Source of the DNA: Sunxiuqinia sp963677175
GTDB taxonomy: Bacteria > Bacteroidota > Bacteroidia > Bacteroidales > Prolixibacteraceae
Reading direction: 5' to 3'
Assembly (NCBI GenBank): GCA_963677175.2
Contig: CAXXES010000001.1
Location: forward strand, 1-64,000
Length of the DNA stretch: 64,000 nt
The notes below the pieces were generated by a model. That model was given only the letters and a program-made list of their open reading frames with translations, had not been told where the DNA came from and made no database searches. Made by a program: the position numbers and the translations under genes. Positions 8,668 through 17,349 of the stretch are shown here, piece after piece; within the stretch, counting starts at the first letter, position 1; every line of letters starts with the position of its first letter.

Positions 8668-11097
8668 TCAATTGGATTTGATCTTTGAATGGTCCGGTTT
8701 CCGACCCAATATTATTGTTGCCTTGTACTCAGGAATGATTTCAAAACCATTAACCTTTAAATATTTACCATCCACAAATTCTGGTACAGACTTCAAATCT
8801 TCCAGGTAAGCGTAATCTGAAAACATTGGATGAAAAATTAATACCATCTTGTTGTGTTTTAGCTGCGAAGCAAAACTTTTCAATCCAATTTCCCACTTCC
8901 GCTCTTGATAAAAATGATCCGTGATCATCTCTCCATTAATGAATGCCAGTCCTCTGTCCCCGACATAGTCGATATGGATAAATACATCGTTCAGCTTCGC
9001 CAGATCTGTGTTTAACTGCAAGGTGTATTTTTGAGAGCCAATCTCCTCGATAATCACCTCTGGCTTTAATTCTTCGAATTTCACAGAATAGGTTTCAAAA
9101 CCAACAACCTGCGATTTCTCTTTGGTTATACTTACCGAAGAATCAGTTAGCTTTAGTTCTCCTTCTGGAAACACATGGACAATATTCTCTGCGTTTCGAC
9201 TAATGAATTGAAGGCCGTTGGAGTCTTCTAAAATCAGCGCATCAGAAATGAAAAACTTGTCATCAATTTTCGTTGCATTCATCGCCATCTCCTCCGGCAG
9301 GATCAGGAAATTAATCCCATTGGCCGTAAATGTGAACGGAGCGTCCGTTTTCGCCTGGACGCTTTTTATTTCACTGGCCAGACTTACGGAAGCATTCTTT
9401 AATTCTAAAATACGCACTTCAGTTGAGAAATTAAGCTCTGGTTCAATCCCGTTTACGGAACTAAAAACGTAATAATGTTGATTGTCTTTATGAAGAACAG
9501 TTAGTGGTTGGACCGTAGCCGATTTCACCGTTGCCTGCTCAAGCGTCAGATTGAACGGCAAAATGGCGCTGGTCGCTTTGGGAATATTACATGTTCCACT
9601 GGTGGGAAAGGAAATAGTTTCACTGCCGGTTTCAACTTGGATAGTAACATCCTTTAAGTCCTTGACTTCAATATGGTCCTGGAAATTAATTACAAACAGG
9701 AAGCCGGAATCACCATACGAACGCACCGCATATCTCAGGATATCGGTATTTTCAGGTGTAATGTCCACATTGGTCCCGGGCAAAATGGTCTTCATCGGAG
9801 CCAGCCTGTCGCTATACGCATCGAGAAACAGATGAAGCATTCTCAGATGCTTGTAGTGATCACGCACTTGTCCATACTGGCCAATGGGAGCTTGAAAATC
9901 GTAATTTATGCGAGGAATGCCATTTACTTCTTCGTTGTAAAACTTCTCATCAAACTGGGGAGTTGAGCCTCCGTGATACATGTAGTAGCCTATGCCGTTG
10001 GAACCGCTGCCAATAATGCGAACCATCAACGGGTGCAGGCTTTCGTAAGGAACAATGAGCCTGCGCGAAAACTTGGCCTGTATTCCCGGGCCTATTTCAC
10101 CGGGGATAGAAGGGTACAAATCGGTGTCGTAGCTCACAGGACTATAATCGGAATACTTATGAATGTCCTTGAAAAGATAGAAAGGCGATAGGCTTGGTGC
10201 CGCCCAAAACGGGTAGGCATAACCAGCGGTTACCGGCAGACTTCCTTTCTCGACAATTGTGGCGTTGCCCCATCCGGTGGCTGTATATAACGGCACATCG
10301 ATCCCGTGTTTTTTCGCAATTGCTTTCAGATTGGCTATGTGCTTTTTCCCATATTCAGACCAGGGATTCGTACCCTCAGTATCTGCAATCTGTTCATGGG
10401 CCAATGCCGCATCTTGGTTGGCTACCGTTAATTCGTTGCGCGCTCCGGGATAAGAAAACTCCCACGGAGCCGCGGAATGCTGGTATTCATTTTCCAATTG
10501 AACACCCACTACAGGTCCTCCATCTTTGTAAAGCAAGCCTTTGACCTGTTTAGCAATTTGCCCGTACAAACGATCAACATATTCGAGGTATCCGGGATCG
10601 TTGCTGCGAACTTCAAATGGTCTTCCATATAACCAGTCCGGGAGCCCTCCGTTTCGCATTTCTCCGTGACAAAACGGTCCCATGCGAACGATGGCATATA
10701 GTTGATGTTTCGCCACCAGCTCGACAAACTTTCGAAGGTTAAGATCACCACTCCAGTCAAATTCTCCCTGCTGGCGCTCGTGGATGTTCCAAAACACATA
10801 AGATGCAATTACATTAATCCCACCGGCTTTCATTTTCAGAATCGATTCTTCCCAGTAGACTTCCGGATATCTCGAAAAATGAAACTCGCCAATGACCGGG
10901 AAAAAAGGTTTTTCATTTTTCTCGATGTAATAGCTGTTTACTGAAATTTTTTCACCATCAGGTTTTTCACCTCCAAGATCGAGATGATCTTGTAAAATAT
11001 TCTTTTCGGGTTGATCGATATTGATTCTGTAAGTAGTTTGTGCCTGAACAGTGAGTGTAATGAAAGCACTGAATCGTAGTATGATTGCATTTTGCAT
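8668..11097 (-). CDS. Glycoside hydrolase family 35 beta-galactosidase, last gene of sugar operon
   Basis: About 809 residues from the ATG chosen at 11097, which gives a clean signal peptide (MQNAIILRFSAFITLTVQAQ). An in-frame ATG at 11136 would overlap the previous gene and spoil the signal. The GH35 barrel is clear: FHFSRYPEVYWEESILKMKAGG near the N-terminus, RMGPFCHGEMRNGGLPDWL, the acid/base Glu in QLENEYQ, and a probable nucleophile Glu in SIPGEIGPG. The C-terminal half consists of beta-rich domains. The family removes terminal beta-galactose from oligosaccharides. The protein is exported, so it acts outside the cytoplasm on the same substrate as the two GH2-like lipoproteins. Confidence 0.85.
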   Translation of the reverse strand: MQNAIILRFSAFITLTVQAQTTYRINIDQPEKNILQDHLDLGGEKPDGEKISVNSYYIEKNEKPFFPVIGEFHFSRYPEVYWEESILKMKAGGINVIASYVFWNIHERQQGEFDWSGDLNLRKFVELVAKHQLYAIVRMGPFCHGEMRNGGLPDWLYGRPFEVRSNDPGYLEYVDRLYGQIAKQVKGLLYKDGGPVVGVQLENEYQHSAAPWEFSYPGARNELTVANQDAALAHEQIADTEGTNPWSEYGKKHIANLKAIAKKHGIDVPLYTATGWGNATIVEKGSLPVTAGYAYPFWAAPSLSPFYLFKDIHKYSDYSPVSYDTDLYPSIPGEIGPGIQAKFSRRLIVPYESLHPLMVRIIGSGSNGIGYYMYHGGSTPQFDEKFYNEEVNGIPRINYDFQAPIGQYGQVRDHYKHLRMLHLFLDAYSDRLAPMKTILPGTNVDITPENTDILRYAVRSYGDSGFLFVINFQDHIEVKDLKDVTIQVETGSETISFPTSGTCNIPKATSAILPFNLTLEQATVKSATVQPLTVLHKDNQHYYVFSSVNGIEPELNFSTEVRILELKNASVSLASEIKSVQAKTDAPFTFTANGINFLILPEEMAMNATKIDDKFFISDALILEDSNGLQFISRNAENIVHVFPEGELKLTDSSVSITKEKSQVVGFETYSVKFEELKPEVIIEEIGSQKYTLQLNTDLAKLNDVFIHIDYVGDRGLAFINGEMITDHFYQERKWEIGLKSFASQLKHNKMVLIFHPMFSDYAYLEDLKSVPEFVDGKYLKVNGFEIIPEYKATIILGRKPDHSKIKSN

Positions 11098-11132
11098 TTG
11101 CTTTAACTTAAATAATTGAAAATGAGAAAATA

Positions 11133-13976
11133 TCATGGATTTTCACTTACATACGACTTCCATCCTTCCCGTTCTTTCGCTTCAAAAAGCTCGTCAATCA
11201 CAGAATAATCAACAGTTTTGGAAGGTGAAAACTGATCCGAGGCCATATATTTTAAAATGCTGAGTTTTAACTGGCGGGCTACAGGCCGCTGATCCAAATG
11301 GGTACTCAAATCGGCACTGCACGCTATTAGCATGCCTTTACCCACCTTGGCTTCAAACAACATAGCCAGCCGTCGGTTTAAAAACCAGGTATCGATGGGT
11401 TGGACTATCGGGTGGAAATCAACAGGAAATTTTTCCAGATTCATTACCTGCTGACGGTTAGCCAGTTCCCACCATTGTAAATCGCTGTAATAATCAGTGG
11501 GAAAATCATTGAAAACGGGATGTTCATTCTGAATCAATAGTCCGGTAGTATGCGGCGGGCGCATGCGAAACCACGAGGTATTCCAAAATGCCGGAACATA
11601 GTATTGCACCACGTCTTTCCCATTTTCAACTTTTCCCGACGCCAGTAACAACACTTTTTTTCCGCTTTCAAGCGCTTTCTGAACTTCCGGGCCGGGTTGA
11701 TCGGCTACTACAATGTTTTCTGTATCAATATCCCCGATTGAAGCAAGATAAACCCACACATTCCATTTGTTCGCGAATTCATCGAGTGCAACCGACAACG
11801 TAAGTTTTGATGCTTGCTCGACAAAGTCTAATGGAATTTCCAATGTCCCTACTTCGTTGCAATTTCCTTGTGGAATAAAATCCTGTTGAAAAACGCCTTC
11901 TTTTACAACAACGCCCAAATCGTCAGCCAGTTTCCATTGTATGCTTTGGTTTTCCATTGTCTTACCACTAAAGTTGGCAATTTCAATATCGGCAATTAGT
12001 GTATCATCCGATTCGAATGTGTATTTCTCAATTCTGATAAGAGGAACCACTTCACTGCAAAACGATTTGAATTCAGAAGCGTCAATGTAGCCTTTCTCGT
12101 CCCAAAAAGCATTTAGTACGCCAACCAGCGCTGTTCCCTGGCCTGAAAAGTCGTTCAGGCTCAACAACTGGAAGCCTGCCAGATTGGGTGTTCTCAGTGT
12201 GGCTTCAATTTCCTGCTTGTAACATGAGGCCTGCAATTTCCCTGAAGCCATCAGAAAGTCATTGGCCAGGTCGGCCATGTGATGATCGGCCAGATCTTCG
12301 CGGAACAGTTCAACGTTTTTGGCTTTCAGCGAGCCGGTATATTTTTCAATTTCGTCAAAATTCGGGAATACGCACCATTGTCCCATTTCGAAGGTCACAT
12401 ACGGGCGTTGCTGGTTTTCGGTCTTGTTGCGATAGTCGAAAAGCGATTCAGGCTGCCTGTCTTTCCATTCCAAACCCCGTGGCGGAGAGCGCACAATAAA
12501 ATCGCTGTTTTCAATAATGGCCCAACTGCGCCCGGTTGATGCACCGGTGTAAACGAACCGTGAATCATACTGTTTGAAATGATCTACCCAATTTTTGAGG
12601 TAGCCAACATATCGCCCCGATGGCTCATTCCCGTAAGCCATCATCACAAAGGAGGGGTGGTTGCCATAGGCATCGATAATGCGTTGGGTTTCTGTCATTA
12701 GGTAAGCATCAATAGGCGCTCCGTAGCCCAGCGAGGTGGAATATTTGGCCCAACTCGGACCTTCGACTTGCAGGTAAATTCCCGCTTCGTCGGCAGCGCT
12801 AAAAGCAGCTTCGGGCGGACAATAGGAGTGAAAACGCATATGGTTCAGACCAAACGACTTGCAGATGTCGAAAACCCGTTTCCACTCTTTTTCATCGGTA
12901 GGGGGATAACCGGTTAGCGGAAATACGCTGCACTCAGTGGTACCACGCAAGAATACCGGTGCTCCGTTGATCTCGAAATGCTTGTCGTTGACGGTAAATT
13001 CACGCATTCCAAACGGTACTTTTTGATAATCCGAAGTGGCCGAATTTTCTTTTAATGTTAAGGCTAATTCGTACACATTGGGTGTAAACTCGCTCCATGC
13101 TTTATAGGCTTCTCCCATTGGAAGGGTGAACGACATGGTGATCTTTCCATCTTCCCAGGCTTTGGAAATCCTTGGCAGCTTATGATCGTGATTCTTGCCT
13201 TCGATTTTAAAATCCAGTTTTGCTCCCGAAAAGGCTTTATTGACTTGTATTTCGATTTCAATGGATTGATCGGCAAGGTTGGGCGTAAGTTTCACCTTTT
13301 CAAAATGGACTTCCGATTGAGGAAACATTTTCATTTCTCCCACAATGCCATTCCAGTTTCCCTGGGTATGATCCGAAATGCTGTGAGAATTAATGCCTGG
13401 ATCAAGATCTCTTATAGCATTATCGACTCTTACTGTAAGCCGATGCTTGCCGTTTGAAAGCAAACTGGCGGGTATAACAAAACGATGAGGGGTGGAAAGA
13501 CTGTTGTCGCTTCCTATTTCGACAGAATCGACCCATACTTTTGTTTGCCAGTGGGGACGTTCGAGAAAAAGCACCACGTCTTTTTCGTTCCAACCTGATG
13601 GAAGCAAAATCTCTTTCTGAAACCAGGCCATTCCCTTGTAATGTTTCACGGGAGTAAGCCAAAAAGGGAACTTCACATTACCTTCCTGACGGTATTTTTC
13701 CATGGCCGGATTGAAATACCACGAGCTGTCGTAAATACTACCAGTCCAGTCGGTTTCCAGGTCCGGTTCATCGCCAATCCCGTAATTTCTTAACGCACCG
13801 GGCAGAATAAGCTTTTCAGAAAAATCAAAGTTGTACCATTTTTCGTTCTCACCAACTTCGTTTTGGTCGAGTTGATAGTTCCATTCACCCGAAAGGTCAA
13901 TCTCATGTTTTTCTGGTTGTTGACAAGCAACTAGAAGCAAAAGAATTAAACCAATGACTCCCGTTATTCGTACCAT
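11133..13976 (-). CDS. GH2-like glycoside hydrolase lipoprotein (paralogue 1)
   Basis: A 947-residue lipoprotein (lipobox LLVAC at about residue 18). The order is a jelly-roll sugar-binding domain (about 25-230), an immunoglobulin-like domain, and a GH2 TIM barrel from about 340. The candidate catalytic pair is Glu in MMAYGNEPSG (acid/base) and Glu in VTFEMGQWCVFP (nucleophile). After a further beta domain, the last 200 residues form a Rossmann-like domain (KKVLLLASGK ... GKGMLIACSADLS) resembling glutamine-amidotransferase-like tails of such enzymes. It is closely similar in layout and motifs to the gene at 17350-20172. The sugar specificity is not evident (beta-galactosidase, beta-glucuronidase or other). 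Confidence 0.82.
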   Translation of the reverse strand: MVRITGVIGLILLLLVACQQPEKHEIDLSGEWNYQLDQNEVGENEKWYNFDFSEKLILPGALRNYGIGDEPDLETDWTGSIYDSSWYFNPAMEKYRQEGNVKFPFWLTPVKHYKGMAWFQKEILLPSGWNEKDVVLFLERPHWQTKVWVDSVEIGSDNSLSTPHRFVIPASLLSNGKHRLTVRVDNAIRDLDPGINSHSISDHTQGNWNGIVGEMKMFPQSEVHFEKVKLTPNLADQSIEIEIQVNKAFSGAKLDFKIEGKNHDHKLPRISKAWEDGKITMSFTLPMGEAYKAWSEFTPNVYELALTLKENSATSDYQKVPFGMREFTVNDKHFEINGAPVFLRGTTECSVFPLTGYPPTDEKEWKRVFDICKSFGLNHMRFHSYCPPEAAFSAADEAGIYLQVEGPSWAKYSTSLGYGAPIDAYLMTETQRIIDAYGNHPSFVMMAYGNEPSGRYVGYLKNWVDHFKQYDSRFVYTGASTGRSWAIIENSDFIVRSPPRGLEWKDRQPESLFDYRNKTENQQRPYVTFEMGQWCVFPNFDEIEKYTGSLKAKNVELFREDLADHHMADLANDFLMASGKLQASCYKQEIEATLRTPNLAGFQLLSLNDFSGQGTALVGVLNAFWDEKGYIDASEFKSFCSEVVPLIRIEKYTFESDDTLIADIEIANFSGKTMENQSIQWKLADDLGVVVKEGVFQQDFIPQGNCNEVGTLEIPLDFVEQASKLTLSVALDEFANKWNVWVYLASIGDIDTENIVVADQPGPEVQKALESGKKVLLLASGKVENGKDVVQYYVPAFWNTSWFRMRPPHTTGLLIQNEHPVFNDFPTDYYSDLQWWELANRQQVMNLEKFPVDFHPIVQPIDTWFLNRRLAMLFEAKVGKGMLIACSADLSTHLDQRPVARQLKLSILKYMASDQFSPSKTVDYSVIDELFEAKEREGWKSYVSENP

Positions 13977-14009
13977 TTCAGTTTATTTTATAAGTGAAAC
14001 GCTGTTCCC

Positions 14010-17000
14010 TTATTTTATGCTCAGGTATTTTTTATGAATCATCGCCCCAATGTGATGGCGATCATTAGCGAGAACGTTATCAAATTTGGCTTTTGCTGTT
14101 TGTATGTTTCCAAGCCCCAACTCAGACAATCCAATTAAGTATTTAGCTTCCAACTCGCTTCTTTTCTGCAGGTCATCTTCAAACACCAGCAACAGCGGGA
14201 GCGAAGTCGCAAAATAATCGATCCGCGCCTCTTGGGTTAGCTTTTCTTCACCAAACTGACGAATCTTCTTCAACAAGCCAAAAGCCTCGTCCGATTGCCC
14301 CAATTCCATCAATGACATGGCTTTATAGTACGACAATTCGGAATATGCGCTTACCGCCATATCAACAAAATCGCTTTCTTCGCGAGTGCTCTGCAGGAAA
14401 CAGTTGTTGGCTTTTTCCTGCTGTCCTATTGCTTTGAAAGCCATTCCTTTCCAGTAATTGATGTGCGCCACTGCCTGCAACGGATGATACTTTTCGCCCA
14501 GGTTGTCAGGCGTATCCAGCGATTTTTCAAAAAAGGCCAGTGCCTTCTGCGGATCATTGTTCTGTAAAGCCTTTTGACCAAGCTTCAAACACGAATAAGT
14601 GTATTGACGCAACACCTGTCCTTCACCCCCCTCCCAAGGGTGAAAATTTTTATTCTCAAGCAATTCAAGCGCTTTCTCATGCTGCCCGGTAAAATTATAC
14701 AACGCGGCCAGTTCTACACTGAAATCGTCGCGCGCTAATATTTTCTCCTTTAGGGCTTCAATATCCGCTAAACGGTCAGCCGGATGATCATTCAATTTTT
14801 TCCGTAGTTGGTCGAACTCGTATTGTATGCGCATATCTTCGGACGACAGCTCTGCTGCTTTTCTGAATGCCTCTCTCGCTTTCCTGCCATCGCCATAAGT
14901 GTTCCAATAAGCGATGCCCAGGTTTCGGTACAATGTGCCATAACGGCAACCAGCATTCGCTGCTTTTTCCCAGCTATGGATAGCATCTTCGTGGCGTTTC
15001 AGGTTGAAGTAGTAATTTCCAAGCCCGTAAGCTGCCCGCGAAACAGCTTGGTTTTGCTGAATGGCCCATTCCAGTATCAATTGCTCCTGAATTCGTGAAG
15101 GGAAAAAGTAATCGTATGAAGAAGTTGAAAGCTCTTTTAGTATGGCCTCCGATGCTGCTTTCTTGTCCACCTTTTCAAAAAGCCAGGCCAAAATAAACTT
15201 GGTCATCACGTTTTTTTTCAGCGGATTTGGCACGGCACAGTCGGCAGGTTCATTTGTATGGTGCAGTTCAATGAGCTGAATAGCCTCCTCATAGAGGCCG
15301 GCTTCACAATAGTCGAAAGCGATATCAACGATGGTTTGTCCATCATTCCTGGATGATTTTAAGAACTCATCATCATTTCCTGATAAAGTTGCCTGAACAT
15401 GTTTAGCCCATTGATCCAATGAGTCTGTTTTCAGGAGTGAGGTGAGTGTTTCTCCGGCTAGCTTATCGTTGCCCAAGCGTTTGTTTATAACTGCTTTTAG
15501 TACAAAAGCTTTGTTGTTCTGCCTGTTCGTATCCAGCGAGGCTTCCATATGTTCCAGTGTTTGTACATAATCCGCCCGGAGGCAATCGATTAGCGCCAGA
15601 CGATAATAGGCAGCTGATCGCCATTCGTAATTCCATGTTGATTTATAGAGTAGGGCATAGGCTTCATCCATTCTATCCAGATACATGGCGGTCAATCCAG
15701 CAAAATAATAGGCTTCGCCCGATGCCGGGTTAGGATGGTGGCTGGTTTGGATTTCAATGGCTGCTCGAAAGTGCGCCTCAGCTTGGCTGAAATTGCCTTT
15801 TTTAAGTTCCGAACGGCCAAGAGAACAAAATGCTTTATGGTCTGCCGGGTCACGCTTGATAGCTTCCTCCCAGTAAGGTTCGGGATATCGCGTGGGATGC
15901 CTGTAAAGTTCGAGATGTTCACCGATCAACTCCAATTCGAAGCTACTCTTCACATCGGTAGGCTGGGCAGGTTCTTTAGCCAGCTTTCGCTTGCGCTCAT
16001 TGTTTGTTTCGCGATGGCGGTAGGCTAGCAATTCCTTGCCTTGTTCATTTATAATAGTGAGCGAAACGGCGTTTTCCTGCCCAGCTTCAATACCAATTGT
16101 TTTTTCAATCCATGGATTTTCAGGTGAGACCGACATCTCCTGAAAAACCTGTTGGCGGTCGCCAATTTTCAGAATAAACTGCAGGTTGTTAAACTTCCGG
16201 CTACTGGCTACCCCAAGATCCAGTTTGTTGCCTTGTTGAATAACCAGTCGGATGGCCAAATCGTTGTTGGCATTTTGCACCGGCCCAACTTTTTTATAGC
16301 TCCACCAGAATTGCGAAAACGTTTTGGTTTCATAAGGCAACAAATAGGTGAAATCGGGTTGGTTGTCAGTATAAACGCCAGCCATTAATTCGAAATACGG
16401 ACCTCCTTCATCGGTCAGTTCACGATCCCAGGCTCGACCGAAGGCTTCATTTCCCCAAGTCCATTGCTTTTTGCCCGGCGCAATGTGCCTGTTGGCCACA
16501 TGAATAAAACCGCCCTCGGTTTTGAAGTCGTAGCCTCCAAAGAAATCATACTTCGTTTCGCAAACCATATAGCTGGTAGGAACCGGAATATTCTGATAAA
16601 ACCACAAATCATTTCTCCCCGGTCGTTCATGATAAGGAACGCCATAGTAGTCGTTTTCGGCAATGGGAAAGCTACTCATGGCCCGCACCGCATGATCGGC
16701 CACGTAGTGTACATCAGGAGGAAAGAAACTCTGGTAATCGTCGTGTACTTTTACCGCAACATTGGCCCACCACAAAAAGGGTTGGGTCAATGGAATCCGG
16801 TTGAACAGGCGTCCACGAAGTTCAATTAAAGAGCTGTCCGGTCGCAGCCGGATTCCGTGCATCCCTTTCATCCGGTTCATCGGGTCATATTCCGACATCC
16901 AAACGGTTTTTACGCCGTCGGCTTCCTCTTCAATAAAAATATCAGTTGGCAAATACGTTCCGGGACGGTGATGCTGCGGCCAGTTGAATTCAACGCCTCC

Positions 17001-17342
17001 ACTGATCCAGGGGCCAGCGAGCCCAACCAAGGCCGGTTTGATAACCTCCTGCTTATAGAAGAAATCGTAATCGTTGTTGGTCTTATCCTGCGCCTCAAAG
17101 ATCCGGCCTCCGATTTCGGGCAGCATCACCAAGCGGACAAAATCATTTTCAAGGATTGCTGCATCGTATGACTGGTCTTTCTTTTCATCAAAAACCTTAT
17201 CAATAAAAGGTACCGGATAAACTTTCCCGCTTGAGCCCTGGTACACTCTTTTCTCGAAGAAGAGTGGATTGATTTCGGGCTTGCCAAGTCCATAGGTGGG
17301 TATGGTACGGTGCTCTTGATAAGCTTTTACTATCTTGCTCAT
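14010..17342 (-). CDS. DUF5107 domain protein with TPR repeats
   Basis: An 1110-residue protein without a signal peptide, hence probably cytoplasmic. The first 350-400 residues match the DUF5107 domain (for example LPEIGGRIFEAQDKTNNDYDF, then GPWISGGVEFNWPQHHRPG and WANVAVKVHDDYQSFFPPD), a galactose-mutarotase-like beta sandwich. The remaining 650 residues are TPR-like helical repeats (SLGRSELKKGNFSQAEAHF, AYYRLALIDCLRADY, GLGNYYFNLKRHEDAIHSW). The gene sits between the two GH2 paralogues with 33- and 7-bp gaps. Context suggests handling of the sugar imported by the transporter; an enzymatic activity cannot be read from the sequence. Confidence 0.8.
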   Translation of the reverse strand: MSKIVKAYQEHRTIPTYGLGKPEINPLFFEKRVYQGSSGKVYPVPFIDKVFDEKKDQSYDAAILENDFVRLVMLPEIGGRIFEAQDKTNNDYDFFYKQEVIKPALVGLAGPWISGGVEFNWPQHHRPGTYLPTDIFIEEEADGVKTVWMSEYDPMNRMKGMHGIRLRPDSSLIELRGRLFNRIPLTQPFLWWANVAVKVHDDYQSFFPPDVHYVADHAVRAMSSFPIAENDYYGVPYHERPGRNDLWFYQNIPVPTSYMVCETKYDFFGGYDFKTEGGFIHVANRHIAPGKKQWTWGNEAFGRAWDRELTDEGGPYFELMAGVYTDNQPDFTYLLPYETKTFSQFWWSYKKVGPVQNANNDLAIRLVIQQGNKLDLGVASSRKFNNLQFILKIGDRQQVFQEMSVSPENPWIEKTIGIEAGQENAVSLTIINEQGKELLAYRHRETNNERKRKLAKEPAQPTDVKSSFELELIGEHLELYRHPTRYPEPYWEEAIKRDPADHKAFCSLGRSELKKGNFSQAEAHFRAAIEIQTSHHPNPASGEAYYFAGLTAMYLDRMDEAYALLYKSTWNYEWRSAAYYRLALIDCLRADYVQTLEHMEASLDTNRQNNKAFVLKAVINKRLGNDKLAGETLTSLLKTDSLDQWAKHVQATLSGNDDEFLKSSRNDGQTIVDIAFDYCEAGLYEEAIQLIELHHTNEPADCAVPNPLKKNVMTKFILAWLFEKVDKKAASEAILKELSTSSYDYFFPSRIQEQLILEWAIQQNQAVSRAAYGLGNYYFNLKRHEDAIHSWEKAANAGCRYGTLYRNLGIAYWNTYGDGRKAREAFRKAAELSSEDMRIQYEFDQLRKKLNDHPADRLADIEALKEKILARDDFSVELAALYNFTGQHEKALELLENKNFHPWEGGEGQVLRQYTYSCLKLGQKALQNNDPQKALAFFEKSLDTPDNLGEKYHPLQAVAHINYWKGMAFKAIGQQEKANNCFLQSTREESDFVDMAVSAYSELSYYKAMSLMELGQSDEAFGLLKKIRQFGEEKLTQEARIDYFATSLPLLLVFEDDLQKRSELEAKYLIGLSELGLGNIQTAKAKFDNVLANDRHHIGAMIHKKYLSIK

Positions 17343-17349
17343 CGTTGAT